Notes: a model not told the origin generated them from the letters alone. A stretch of 64,000 bases of DNA from Cellulophaga baltica (GCF_900102165.1 NZ_FNBD01000008.1:202686-266685); one strand, 5' to 3'; shown: positions 35,748 to 46,344, counted from the first letter of the stretch. Numbers and translations: made by a program.

Positions 35748-37544
35748 TTATTTATTTATAGCATTAAGAATTTTTGTAAACAATGCGCTATTCTCATAAA
35801 CTCCTTGGAATTTCCCTGAACTTGGACCATAAGCAAAAATAGGAACCATAACTCCGGTATGATCATGTGATGCAAAATCAGCTTCAATTTTGTTGGTATT
35901 CATATCTCCGTCAAGTAAACTCAAGCCAGATGTTTCATGGTCTGCTGTAATTACCACTAAGGTTTCACCATCACGATCTGCAAACTTTATAGCTTCCGTA
36001 ATCGCGGTATCAAAATCAATCGCTTCAGAAATAACTCCTTCAATATCATTATAATGACCAAAGCTATCTATTTGAGCTCCTTCTACAAGTAAGAAGAAAG
36101 GATTATTATCTTTGGATAAAAAAGATATTCCCTCTTTAGTGGTTTTAGACAAAACATTTGATCTTCCGTCGATTATGGAAGGCACCCCGTTTTCCGAGAG
36201 AAAAAAGCCAACTTTAGTCGCTTTCACATTACTTAACTCATTCAATTGATTAATTATAGAAAAATTTGAAGCTATTGGTAACGTATGGAAAGTAGATTTT
36301 CCACCACCAGCGAAAAAGTTTAATGGACTAGAAATCAGGTCTTTTGCAATAGCCAAGGTCTCTGACCTATCTATTTGGTGGGCATAGAAAGAAGACGGAG
36401 TAGCACCTGTAATTTCATCAGTAGTAATTATTCCCGTTTTATATCCTTTTTTAGAAAGAATTTCTATGATATTAGGGATTGGTTCACCCTTACTATCTGT
36501 ACCTATTGCTCTATTGTTTGTTTTTATTCCCGTGGCCATGGCAGTAGCAGCTGCTGCAGAATCTGTTGAGAAATCGTCGGCAGCTTGCGTTTTCACTAAA
36601 CCTATACTTTTTAGTTGTGTTAAGGTAAGCGCTCCTTTATTTGCTAAAACAGCCGCGGAAATTTGTGATAAACCCGTGCCATCACCAATCATCAAAATAA
36701 TATTTTTTACAGGCTTATCTCTATTGTCAGATTTGAAATTTGGACTATAAACCTCTGAAGAAATAGTAGCTCTATGAATCCGAGAATCTAGACTTCGAAC
36801 ATATTTAGAACACTCATAAATAGCATCGGTATTGATCACGTCTACCCCTAAATCTACAAAGGTGCGCCATGCTGTTTTTGAATCTGGTGTTGCCCAAAAC
36901 CTAAAGGTCTTCCCTAAACTCTTTGCTTGCGCTAATACATTTGTTACCTTTTCTAAATCTTCATGGGTAAGCCTTCCTTTACCATTCCAGTGAGAATACT
37001 GCTTAAAACTTGTACTTACCATAGCAACCTTTTTCCAATTCTCTTCACTCAAATTATGCGAAATTTTTTGGTAATCAAAAAATATAAATTCCGGATAGTT
37101 TCTATAGTTTTCAGCCTCTGGTCTATTTCCAGAAATGACAATTTTAATTTCAGGATGTTCTATTATTTTGGGGTACTTTTTTAAACGCTTAATAATGGCA
37201 TTCAAAGTGGTAATAGCTTCTGACTTTACATCTATCATTAAATGGAATTGATGTATAGATCCAATATTATTTTCAATCGCGGAATTTAGTGGTATCAAAT
37301 ATAAATTCTCAAGCGTACGTTCAGCATCTATTTCTGCATCTGTGTGTGCTACTTTTAGAGATTTATTCTTTAAAAATACATCAACCTCTATACTATTTAA
37401 TCCATTTGAAAAGGCAGTCCAAAAAGGTACACTTTGTACATAGTCATTATGAGAATGAATTAAAACAGCATTTTTTTCTTGTCCGTAGGAAGCTATTGTT
37501 ATAAAGAAAACAACGATCCAAACGATTCTTTTAAATAAAAACAT
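35748..37544 (-). CDS. Phosphodiesterase-like and alkaline phosphatase fusion
   Basis: A 598-residue secreted protein (signal ending 'IASYGQ'). Residues about 25-245 form a PI-PLC/GDPD-like barrel with 'IHSHNDYVQSVPFW', 'NSIEVDVFLKNK' and 'LKVAHT'. Residues about 265-598 are an alkaline phosphatase: metal motif 'LMIGDGTGLSQ', nucleophile Ser329 in 'STDSAAAATAMATG', 'ADHETSGLS' and 'SHDHTGVMVPIFAYG'. One chain could split a glycerophosphodiester or phosphoinositide and then release phosphate. It lies between susD and the metallophosphoesterase on the same strand. Confidence 0.88.
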   Translation of the reverse strand: MFLFKRIVWIVVFFITIASYGQEKNAVLIHSHNDYVQSVPFWTAFSNGLNSIEVDVFLKNKSLKVAHTDAEIDAERTLENLYLIPLNSAIENNIGSIHQFHLMIDVKSEAITTLNAIIKRLKKYPKIIEHPEIKIVISGNRPEAENYRNYPEFIFFDYQKISHNLSEENWKKVAMVSTSFKQYSHWNGKGRLTHEDLEKVTNVLAQAKSLGKTFRFWATPDSKTAWRTFVDLGVDVINTDAIYECSKYVRSLDSRIHRATISSEVYSPNFKSDNRDKPVKNIILMIGDGTGLSQISAAVLANKGALTLTQLKSIGLVKTQAADDFSTDSAAAATAMATGIKTNNRAIGTDSKGEPIPNIIEILSKKGYKTGIITTDEITGATPSSFYAHQIDRSETLAIAKDLISSPLNFFAGGGKSTFHTLPIASNFSIINQLNELSNVKATKVGFFLSENGVPSIIDGRSNVLSKTTKEGISFLSKDNNPFFLLVEGAQIDSFGHYNDIEGVISEAIDFDTAITEAIKFADRDGETLVVITADHETSGLSLLDGDMNTNKIEADFASHDHTGVMVPIFAYGPSSGKFQGVYENSALFTKILNAINK

Positions 37545-37622
37545 AAAATTTAAAAATTAAGAAAAGGTGCAACCAGTGAGAATGTACCTTTTCAAATTAA
37601 AAACATAAAATAAGTATAGAAA

Positions 37623-39215
37623 TTACCAACCTTGATTAGGTGCAATTCCTGAAGATTGAATTACCGTAGCAGGAATTGGCCATACCTGCATATAAGAAGG
37701 GTCAAAATTTCTTGCCGGCCATATCACTTCCGATGTATACGGAGAGTCTGGATTAGATCTATCCGAATAAATTCTTCCGTAAATAGGCTTACTATAAGCT
37801 TCTTCTGCGTCTCCCCAGCGTACTAAATCAAAATGTCTATTTGCAAATTCACCAGCTAGCTCTACACGGCGTTCGTGTTTAAGATCTGCCATAGTAACAT
37901 TACTCTTCGGGGCTAAGCCTGCTCTTTCTCGTACCAAATTTAATGGCTCATCGCCATTCTTACCATCAGCGATAAGCGCTTCAGCCTTCATTAATAAAAC
38001 CTCGGCATAACGCATCAGTGGCACGTTATATACAGTAGATGGATTATCACCATTAGTATTTAAATAAGTTCCAACAGGATTTTCAAATTGAAACTCATAC
38101 ATGTATTTATTGAATTGAAAACCTGAATTTGAATTTTCTGATTGATATCTCCTTTCCTCACCGAAAAAAGTAAAGTCGTCTCCAAAATTTAAAATAGTAA
38201 CGCCTCTTCTGACATCATCATCTTCAAATTCATTATACAATCCTTCAGAAGGCGTATAATACCCCCAACCATTGTACTTTCCCCAACCTTTGTTTTCTAG
38301 CATAACACCCGTTAAGATGCTACCTCCATCTACGCCTGAATCTACAGACCAAATATATTCGCTCCCCCAATTGTTCAAATGACTATGCAATTCGCGATAA
38401 TCTTTTTCAGGGTTATTGGTATCTATTAAAGCTCTACCTGAGCCAGAATTTGTAACCGCATCTGCATATCTAACAACTTCAGCATATCTACTTTGATCAT
38501 ACTGTGCCCAATATAAATTAGTCTTAGCTATATAAGCTAAAGCTGCATCTCTATGTGGACGACCATAATTATCTGCACTATAGGAAGTAAAAACAGGTAA
38601 AAGATCTACTGCCATTTTTAAATCATCTTCTATCTGCTGGTAGTTTTCTATTACACTGGCTGGTCTTGTATAGCTTCCAGCATCATCATTCATATTAAGT
38701 TCTGTAACAATTGGAACACCCCCATTAGGTCCGTTATCCCCATACGTATGTGCTACCCAGAAATAACTAAACGCACGCATAAAATAAGCTTCCCCCAAAT
38801 ACTGATTTTTTAAAGTCTCGCTAATTTCCATATTTGGAACATTTAAAATCACATCATTAGCTCTTCTAATTACCTTATAACTGTTTGGATAGCATGTAGA
38901 AGTATAACTCCCTTCTCCTCCCGTAATATTAAAATCTTTGATATTGTCTGCAGCTGCTTTTATGCGGCCGGTAACCATATCATCTGACGCGTTGATGTAC
39001 CAAAAGAAACCTCTTGAAAACATTTCTTGATCAGTCATGTAAGCATACATACTATTTACTGCTTCTTGCGCATCTTGCTCTGTCTTCCAGAAATTTGCAT
39101 ATGAGGTACTTCCTAAGGGAGAAACTTCTGTGAAATCTTCAGAACAAGAATTAGCTAAACCAAGACCTGCAATAGCTATCGTAAATATGAATAATTCTTT
39201 AAATCTATTTTTCAT
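37623..39215 (-). CDS. susD: SusD/RagB family outer-membrane lipoprotein
   Basis: A 530-residue surface lipoprotein that caps a SusC transporter and captures the substrate. The signal ends 'LGLANSCSED' (lipobox Cys). N-terminal TPR-like helices and the C-terminal SusD segment ('RHFDLVRWGDAEE', 'IWPARNFDPSYMQVWPIP') are clear. I placed the start at 39215 (MKNRFKEL) rather than 25 codons upstream, since the upstream part lies in the susC 3' end and would bury the signal. It follows susC by 16 bases. Confidence 0.94.
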   Translation of the reverse strand: MKNRFKELFIFTIAIAGLGLANSCSEDFTEVSPLGSTSYANFWKTEQDAQEAVNSMYAYMTDQEMFSRGFFWYINASDDMVTGRIKAAADNIKDFNITGGEGSYTSTCYPNSYKVIRRANDVILNVPNMEISETLKNQYLGEAYFMRAFSYFWVAHTYGDNGPNGGVPIVTELNMNDDAGSYTRPASVIENYQQIEDDLKMAVDLLPVFTSYSADNYGRPHRDAALAYIAKTNLYWAQYDQSRYAEVVRYADAVTNSGSGRALIDTNNPEKDYRELHSHLNNWGSEYIWSVDSGVDGGSILTGVMLENKGWGKYNGWGYYTPSEGLYNEFEDDDVRRGVTILNFGDDFTFFGEERRYQSENSNSGFQFNKYMYEFQFENPVGTYLNTNGDNPSTVYNVPLMRYAEVLLMKAEALIADGKNGDEPLNLVRERAGLAPKSNVTMADLKHERRVELAGEFANRHFDLVRWGDAEEAYSKPIYGRIYSDRSNPDSPYTSEVIWPARNFDPSYMQVWPIPATVIQSSGIAPNQGW

Positions 39216-39231
39216 TTTTGTCGTTTTTTTA

Positions 39232-42200
39232 TTAAAGAGATAGTGATAAACCAGCAGTGATTGTTCTAGAAAGTGGGTATTTGGCAACATCTAATCCCTT
39301 ACCTCCTACTTCTGGATCTAATCCTGAATACTTCGTAATTGTAAAAATGTTTTCTGCGGATAAGTAGATGCGTAAAGAAGAACCTTTTGCTATTGTATTC
39401 ATTATACTAGCGTCTAAAGTGTACCCTAACGTGATGTTTTTCATTCTCAAATAAGAAGCATCTTCTAAATAGTAGCTAGACGTTGTACCAAAATTCTTAT
39501 TGTCATCTTTTGTAGAAATTCTTGGTATATCAGAATCTGTGTTTGATGGAGACCAAGCTCCTAAAACACGATTGTCTAAATTATACCCTGTTAACGAAGC
39601 ATTGTAGGTGGTAAACTTATATCCGTTAAATACATCTACACCAGCAACACCTTGGAAAAGCATATTAACATCAAAATTTTTGTAGTTTAAGTTTAAACCA
39701 AAATTATACGTAACATCTGGTTGATAGCTATCATAAAAAACTTTATCCTCATCATCTATCTTGCCATCATCATTACTGTCTGCAAATTTAAAATCTCCGG
39801 GTACCGCATTTGGCTGAATCAAAGTGCCCTCTTTTGTATGTGCATCAATCTCTGCTTGATTTTGAAATATTCCCAATTGTGGAACTAAATACATGGCATA
39901 TAATGATCTTCCTACTTCGGAACGGAATGGTCTTAATACTTGACGAACATCATCATCATGTGCAATAAAATTGATTCCGCTTTTATTATATCCCTCTAAG
40001 TTTATTAACTCATTGTCTAAGATGCTAGCATTTGCATTTATCGTAAAGTTTACATCGCCAAGAGCATTAGAATAGCTTGCTGCAATTTCATACCCTGAAT
40101 TTTGTACTTCTCCACCATTTACATCTGCCGCACTCGTTCCTTGATTTAAATCTTCTAAACCTGGTAAAATCATTCCTATTGTGGTTTTTTGGAAGTAATC
40201 AAAAGTTAAGCTCAAGCTGTTGTTAAACAAAGATGCATCCATACCTAAATCTATAGACTCAGAAATTTCCCAGTTTAAATTAGGATTAGATTGCTTCCCT
40301 ACATAAGCCCCTTTATAATCTTGGGCTGCGTTTTCTCCTAAAATAACCGTTGTACTATTTAAGGGTACATCAAAAGAATAATATCCTACAGAATTAATAT
40401 TCCCTATTTGCCCCCAAGAAGCTCTAAACTTTAAATCATTTACCGCTGGAACATTGAAGAAAGACTCATCACTCAAACGCCAACCTAAAGTAGCTGAAGG
40501 AAAATTATCTACTTGGTTGTTTACCGCTAAACGCGAAGTTCTGTCTCTACGGATAGCTCCTGAGATAAAGTATCTATTTTTAAAATTATACATTACTCTA
40601 CCAATAGCAGAAGTAAGTGCATCTTCATAAACTCCAGTTCCAGGATTACGAATAACAGGCGCATTTGATAGGTATTGACTAAACGGTTCTTCATTGCTAA
40701 ACCCTTCTCCTTGTACCGATAGAGACTCATAATTTGTATGTTGAGCAGAGTAAATAGCCGTAATATCTAAATTATGATTTCCAAATGTTTTTTTATAACC
40801 AATTTGATTGTCCCAAACCCAGCGATTAGTTGTCGAGGAATTCTGATTTAAGTAGTTATTAGGATTAGATCTTCCTAGCTCTGGCACCCTAGGCTGAAAT
40901 CTCTTAGAATTTGATTGTGTATAGCTATATGCATAACTGGTTTTATAAGATAAACCAGTTATTATTTCATATTTGGTATAAATATTTGCGTTAATGAAAT
41001 TAGTTGGTGCTGTCACCGTAGGACGTAGCAATAAAGCTAACGGATTATAAACATCTCCATAAGCCCCTGCAAATTGTGAAAGATTCTCTGGAGCAACGCC
41101 CGCAAAACTACCATCTTCGTAGCGTGTAGGTGCCGATGAAGGCATGTAAAGTGCATTAATTATAGTTCCTGAATATGGATTATCCGTATTTGTTCCTACA
41201 GCTTCTGTTCTAGAAAAATATACATTTTCTCCAATACTTATTTTATCAGATAAATCCATGTCCGATTTCACTCTAAAATTAAAACGCTCTGAACTAGTCC
41301 CTTGTAGTAAGCCCTCTTTCTTAGTATATCCAAAAGAAGTTAAATAATTCAATTTCTCCGTAGCGCCACTCATGTTAATGTTGGTGTTTACTATTTTAGC
41401 TGGTCTAAAAATTGCATCTATCCAATTCGTACGATTTACCTGTCCGTAAGGATTTTGTTGTGCATCGTGAGCAGATTGTCTTGGAGAACCACCATTATCT
41501 GCTGCTAGATTGTAAGTTGCCGCTTGTTCTTGCGCTGTTAATGGTGTTGGTAAATTTGTAGCTTCTTGAATTCCGCTATAAAAGTCTGCAACGATTTGTG
41601 GCTTTCCTATTTTTCCTTTTTTAGTCTGAATTACAATAACACCTGATGCTGCCTGCGCTCCGTAAATTGCTGCTGCAGCTGCATCTTTTAGAATAGACAC
41701 CGATGCAATATCATTAGGATTAATCGCCGGACCGTAATATGGAACACCATCTACAACCGTTAAGGGTTGCTCACTGGCGAAAGAGCCCAATCCTCTAATT
41801 ACTACGCTTCCACTTTGTGAGGGATCACCACCTTGTTGAAGTACGGTAACCCCTGCAACATTACCTTGTAAGAAATCTGTTAAATTCGCTACGGGTCTAG
41901 AAGCAATACTTTCTACATTACTTACCGTTGAAATTGCCGAGGTTAAATCGCCCTTTTTAGTGGAACCATACCCAATAAGTACCACTTCATCTAAAGCACT
42001 TGCTTGCTCATTTAAAACAATGGTAAGTATTTGGTTACCATTATATAAAATTTCTTTCTGAGCATAACCAATTGATGATACTATTAAAGTACCATTCTCA
42101 TTTGTTAACTGCAAAGTGAAATTTCCGTCAAAATCGGCTGCTGTCCCACCCCCTCCTTGCTGTTTCGCTAAAATTGAAGCTCCAGGAATTGGCACCCCTT

Positions 42201-42294
42201 CATGATCCGTTACATTACCTGTTACAGTTACTTGTGCATAGGAATAAAACATGCTTCCTAAAACAAGAAATAAAATTAAGTACATTTTTTTCAT
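39232..42294 (-). CDS. susC: SusC/RagA family TonB-linked outer-membrane transporter
   Basis: A 1020-residue TonB-dependent transporter of the SusC type. After the signal (starting MKKMYLIL, ending 'FYSYAQ') comes a carboxypeptidase-regulatory-like domain ('VTGNVTDHEGVPIPGASI'), the plug with 'LDEVVLIGYGSTKKGDLTSA' and 'DGVPYYGPAINPNDIASV', and a C-terminal beta-barrel ending in 'SLSL'. The start at 42294 is chosen at the signal peptide; an upstream Met 29 codons earlier is unlikely. Paired with SusD and phosphatases, it probably imports organic phosphate compounds. Confidence 0.95.
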   Translation of the reverse strand: MKKMYLILFLVLGSMFYSYAQVTVTGNVTDHEGVPIPGASILAKQQGGGGTAADFDGNFTLQLTNENGTLIVSSIGYAQKEILYNGNQILTIVLNEQASALDEVVLIGYGSTKKGDLTSAISTVSNVESIASRPVANLTDFLQGNVAGVTVLQQGGDPSQSGSVVIRGLGSFASEQPLTVVDGVPYYGPAINPNDIASVSILKDAAAAAIYGAQAASGVIVIQTKKGKIGKPQIVADFYSGIQEATNLPTPLTAQEQAATYNLAADNGGSPRQSAHDAQQNPYGQVNRTNWIDAIFRPAKIVNTNINMSGATEKLNYLTSFGYTKKEGLLQGTSSERFNFRVKSDMDLSDKISIGENVYFSRTEAVGTNTDNPYSGTIINALYMPSSAPTRYEDGSFAGVAPENLSQFAGAYGDVYNPLALLLRPTVTAPTNFINANIYTKYEIITGLSYKTSYAYSYTQSNSKRFQPRVPELGRSNPNNYLNQNSSTTNRWVWDNQIGYKKTFGNHNLDITAIYSAQHTNYESLSVQGEGFSNEEPFSQYLSNAPVIRNPGTGVYEDALTSAIGRVMYNFKNRYFISGAIRRDRTSRLAVNNQVDNFPSATLGWRLSDESFFNVPAVNDLKFRASWGQIGNINSVGYYSFDVPLNSTTVILGENAAQDYKGAYVGKQSNPNLNWEISESIDLGMDASLFNNSLSLTFDYFQKTTIGMILPGLEDLNQGTSAADVNGGEVQNSGYEIAASYSNALGDVNFTINANASILDNELINLEGYNKSGINFIAHDDDVRQVLRPFRSEVGRSLYAMYLVPQLGIFQNQAEIDAHTKEGTLIQPNAVPGDFKFADSNDDGKIDDEDKVFYDSYQPDVTYNFGLNLNYKNFDVNMLFQGVAGVDVFNGYKFTTYNASLTGYNLDNRVLGAWSPSNTDSDIPRISTKDDNKNFGTTSSYYLEDASYLRMKNITLGYTLDASIMNTIAKGSSLRIYLSAENIFTITKYSGLDPEVGGKGLDVAKYPLSRTITAGLSLSL

Positions 42295-42459
42295 TGAAAT
42301 ATCTATTTTGGTTTGGAGTAAATGTATTTTACGAAAAAAGTATAAAGGAGGAATTTTGTTTCTTAAAGGGGGACAAATCATTCAAATTGGAGGGTGAAAA
42401 AGTATAAATATGCGCACTTTTGTTTCACTAACAATTAGCTAACATTGCCGTAATCTTGA

Positions 42460-45400
42460 CTATACAATTGACCTTGATAATTGTGCTTTAAATTCTTTAG
42501 GACTAAGACCATAATATTTTTTAAAAGAGCGCCCAAAATACTTAGGGTCATTATACCCACATTCAAAGCTAATTTCTGAGATATTAAACTTGTTGGTTTT
42601 AAGTAAAGCTTCTGCTTTTTGTAAGCGTAACGAGGTAATAACATCTGATGGTGATTGCTCCAATAATTCCTTATAAATTCGATAACATTTTACACGAGAT
42701 ATCCCGAGCTTCTCCACCAACATTTCTACATTAAAAGAAGGATTAGATAGTTCTTGTTTAATAATCGTAAGACTATTTTTTAGTAATTTATCATTTGGAG
42801 AATTGATATCATCATCTGTAAGTATTTGAAATACCTCTTGCTGTAACTTATGTTCTATACGATCATCTCGCCTTTCTAATAGGCTTGAAATTTTCTTCAA
42901 TATAAACCGTGTACTCGCAGGTAATTGTATAACTACATCAATGCCAAATTCTACAGACTGTTCTTGCAATTCGTAATTAATATCCTCTGAGATATAAACC
43001 ATGGGAATTTGTCTCTTACTCGAAGTATTACCCAAAGAACTTTTTAAATATTGGACGAGTTCTTTAGAAAAAGTAGCTTGGTAGAATACTATCAGGTCAA
43101 TATTCATATGATTAATAGCTGAAGTGAAATTGTTAACTTCATTTTCAAACACTAGTTGATAATTTTCATTTTCAAGGATTTGATTTGCGACACTAAAATT
43201 CACTTCGTCACTAAATACTAGAAGTTGTTTCTTACCCAACTGTACATCTTTCTGTTGATCTAGATACTTCCAAGTAATATTTTCAACCTGATGGTGATTG
43301 GCATTTATAAATTCAACAGGTATTTTCAGGGCTATATGGAATCCCTCTACTAGCGTTTCCTTAAAAGTACCATCTAAATCTTTCAGTATATTTTGAACAG
43401 CTATAAAGTATGGACTATAATGTAAAATATTAAACCAATTAGAAATTAAGACACTACTATTTGATTCAATTCGAAACTCTAAAAATGTATGATGCCTAAC
43501 AATTTTAAGATCCAGGGTGCTTGAGGTATCTGAATATTTTGCCAAATCGTTAAATAAATACTGCAGTAATAACCTAAGGCGTAAGACGTCTACAGCCACC
43601 CAACCTAAAGAATTCTCATATTCACCCTTAAAATTGACCTTATTACTTTTTAATTTTACTTTGAGCTTATCAATACTTGCTTTTAAAAGAATAGGCAAGT
43701 TTATCGCAGCTACTTTTATATCACCAATTTCTTTGACATGATCTAAATAATTCCATTCAGACACCAAGTTCACTAATTTACCAGCCTCCCAAAGTATTTC
43801 TTTTTGAATTTTTGTATCCTCTTTCAACTCACTGGCTAATTTCATTACTCTTGATATAGGTTCTTGAAATTCTGAAAGAACAAATGTTTTAAACTTTTCA
43901 ATTTCAAAAGCTTCATTCTTCAAATTATTATGAATGGCAAGTAGCTTTTCTTTCTGAAGTACAATCTCCTTATTCTTATCATCCAATAAGGTGTTTACGG
44001 CCACTAAGTCTCTCTTTTGATTTTCTATGACCCGTGTTCTAGCACTTATTTGGTTTTCTAGTTTTTTCTGCTGCGCCAAGGCATTTTTACTCTTAAAGTA
44101 AATAATTAAAAAGGCACCAATCAATAGTATAAAAAGGAGAAGCACATAAAAATATATGGTTTCATAAAAGGCTTTCTTAATTTTTAAATTAAAGGAAACC
44201 ACTTCTAGATTTTGGGTATTACCTTCTTTTACGTAAAAAGTATATTCTCCTGAAGAAAGGTTAGCATACTTTATGAGATGGTCTTTTGGTAATAGATTCC
44301 AATCCTCATCTTTTCCTGAAAGTTTATAGTAAATATCGGCATCGCTAGTATTGGGAAATTTAATGGGAGTCACAGTAATTTCTAAACTATTATCCCTAAA
44401 ATTATTTTTTATGTTTTTTTTAAAATTTTCATCACCATTTACAACAACCTTAATCTTAGCAGCTACTGTTTTATTCACTATTGTATTAGGGTTAAAATAA
44501 TTTAATCCATTCACGCCTCCAAAGAACATTAGCCCTTTGCTATCTTGATAATAAGCCCCTTCTGAAAACTCCGGAGCTTGCCAGCCTTCCTTTGGGTTAA
44601 AAGCCTTTACTTCAAAACTATTAGTGTCTATTACTGCAATTCCTTTAGTGGTACTTGCCCAAATCTGATCTTTATTTTTTAGGAGTCCGTAGACCATATG
44701 ACTTGGTAAACCTTCTTCTTCGGTAATATTTTTAATCTCTTTAGTGGCCTTGTTGTAAACACTAATTCCGCCAAGCGATGCAATCCAATAGGTTGTCGTT
44801 AATTCCTCTTTATAAATAGAATAGATACTATTTCCCAGAATACCTTCATTCTTTGTTAACTGCTCTACCATACCCGTTTTAATATCAAAAAATAATACAC
44901 CATTCTCTTCAGTGCCCATACAAATTACATCGCCACTTTTGGTAATACTCCTAATATTAAATTGATCAAATTGTTTTTGGCCCTTAAAAAAATCGAAATG
45001 GTTTTCATTCAAATTGAACTTCGCGAGACCACCCCAACAAGCTATCCATAATCGCTTTTCTGTATCTTCAAACATGGAATAATTTCGGTTGTTTGGTAGT
45101 TCAGAGATCGAGTCGGCTTCATAAGTTTTATATCCCTTATCCGTAATACGCAGTATTCCTGCATAGGTACCTACCCATACAGTACCATCACTAGCGGTAA
45201 ATAAATTGCGTACACGCTCCCAATCACTATTTTGCTTGGCTTCCTTTACTTTGTATTTAAGATAGCATTTTGTTCCCGTGTCATAATAATAGATTCCGTT
45301 AGTGTAGTATCCTAGCCATAAATTAGAATTACTATCCTTGGTTATCGCTCGCAATGTTTCATTTGGTAAATGTGGATAATTCACGGGATGCGGAACTATT

Positions 45401-46185
45401 GTCGTAATTTTATCTGAGCCATTATAAGCCATACTCAACCCCCCGTCTTTTTGCGCAAGCCATACATTCCCAAAAAGATCTTGGTGCAATTTTTCTATTT
45501 CATTGCTGTTAAAACTATAGGGTGTATACACATCATATGTATAATGATCTATTCTTTTATTATTAATATTATTTATGTCATTAGGAAGAATAAAAAGACC
45601 ATTTCTACGTGTTGCGAACCATATGTTACCGATATTGTCTTTTAAAACATCATTTATAATTAAGCCCGGGTACTCCGTTAGGAGTATTTGTTTTAAGTTC
45701 TCATAATTCTCCTTCTCAGGAGGTGTGTAGGTTGCAACAATAAATTTTCCGTTTTCAAATTTGTAGGCCGTATTTGCTGCAAAAACGTATAAAGTACCAT
45801 CTGCTGCTAATTTTAGTTGTCTTGGGGCTTTATCAAATTTAAAATTTTCAAAAGTGGAATTCCCAAGGTATCTACTTACATGGCCTTCTTTTGTAATTAA
45901 CCAAAGAGTACCATTCTTATCTCTTTCAAGATTTATGATATAATTTCCTGGTATGGTTCCTTGTTCATTAATTTCGTGCTTGTAATAGGTGATAGTGTGT
46001 CCATCAAAATAATTCAATCCATCAAGGGTCCCAATCCAAAGACCGCCATCTTCATCATTTTCTATATCAATTACAGAATTATTAGATAATCCATCATCTG
46101 TAGTATAGTTTTCAAATTTGATTTGTTGCCCAATAAGAGCGGAAAAAGTAAACGTAAAAAGAATGGAAAAGGTAAAACGATTCAT
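42460..46185 (-). CDS. Hybrid two-component-type regulator (HTCS) with degenerate phosphorelay sites
   Basis: A 1241-residue membrane regulator upstream of susC on the same strand. Order: signal peptide, repeated two-component propeller blades (about 25-590, e.g. 'GLWIGTLDGLNYFDG'), Y_Y_Y domain (about 600-665), one transmembrane helix (about 675-700), a coiled-coil and kinase-like region, a receiver-like region (about 995-1110), and an AraC helix-turn-helix domain (about 1145-1240, 'FECGYNDPKYFGRSFKKYYG'). The H-box reads 'FVLSEFQEPISRV', with Ser771 where His is expected; the ATP-binding glycine boxes are not recognisable, and the receiver Asp position is Tyr1035 ('DLIVFYQA'). It may sense ligand and bind DNA without phosphorylation. 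Confidence 0.88.
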   Translation of the reverse strand: MNRFTFSILFTFTFSALIGQQIKFENYTTDDGLSNNSVIDIENDEDGGLWIGTLDGLNYFDGHTITYYKHEINEQGTIPGNYIINLERDKNGTLWLITKEGHVSRYLGNSTFENFKFDKAPRQLKLAADGTLYVFAANTAYKFENGKFIVATYTPPEKENYENLKQILLTEYPGLIINDVLKDNIGNIWFATRRNGLFILPNDINNINNKRIDHYTYDVYTPYSFNSNEIEKLHQDLFGNVWLAQKDGGLSMAYNGSDKITTIVPHPVNYPHLPNETLRAITKDSNSNLWLGYYTNGIYYYDTGTKCYLKYKVKEAKQNSDWERVRNLFTASDGTVWVGTYAGILRITDKGYKTYEADSISELPNNRNYSMFEDTEKRLWIACWGGLAKFNLNENHFDFFKGQKQFDQFNIRSITKSGDVICMGTEENGVLFFDIKTGMVEQLTKNEGILGNSIYSIYKEELTTTYWIASLGGISVYNKATKEIKNITEEEGLPSHMVYGLLKNKDQIWASTTKGIAVIDTNSFEVKAFNPKEGWQAPEFSEGAYYQDSKGLMFFGGVNGLNYFNPNTIVNKTVAAKIKVVVNGDENFKKNIKNNFRDNSLEITVTPIKFPNTSDADIYYKLSGKDEDWNLLPKDHLIKYANLSSGEYTFYVKEGNTQNLEVVSFNLKIKKAFYETIYFYVLLLFILLIGAFLIIYFKSKNALAQQKKLENQISARTRVIENQKRDLVAVNTLLDDKNKEIVLQKEKLLAIHNNLKNEAFEIEKFKTFVLSEFQEPISRVMKLASELKEDTKIQKEILWEAGKLVNLVSEWNYLDHVKEIGDIKVAAINLPILLKASIDKLKVKLKSNKVNFKGEYENSLGWVAVDVLRLRLLLQYLFNDLAKYSDTSSTLDLKIVRHHTFLEFRIESNSSVLISNWFNILHYSPYFIAVQNILKDLDGTFKETLVEGFHIALKIPVEFINANHHQVENITWKYLDQQKDVQLGKKQLLVFSDEVNFSVANQILENENYQLVFENEVNNFTSAINHMNIDLIVFYQATFSKELVQYLKSSLGNTSSKRQIPMVYISEDINYELQEQSVEFGIDVVIQLPASTRFILKKISSLLERRDDRIEHKLQQEVFQILTDDDINSPNDKLLKNSLTIIKQELSNPSFNVEMLVEKLGISRVKCYRIYKELLEQSPSDVITSLRLQKAEALLKTNKFNISEISFECGYNDPKYFGRSFKKYYGLSPKEFKAQLSRSIV

Positions 46186-46344
46186 TTTGATTGTTTAAAT
46201 CTACAATGATATGGATCTACCATTACTCCAATATAAACTATAGGTTAATTTAATAAAAAGTCCTCTAATGCCTTAAAGAATTATACGAGAAGTAATCCTA
46301 ATCTTATCTATTTTTTGGGTAACTTAGAAGCTTAAATTTTTAGA

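Noticed and set aside
39216..39290. Upstream start for SusD
   Set aside because: It falls inside the susC 3' end and would disrupt the lipoprotein signal.
42460..46185. Treating the regulator as a decayed pseudogene
   Set aside because: The frame is intact over 1241 codons with propeller and AraC domains conserved; only the phosphorelay residues are altered.
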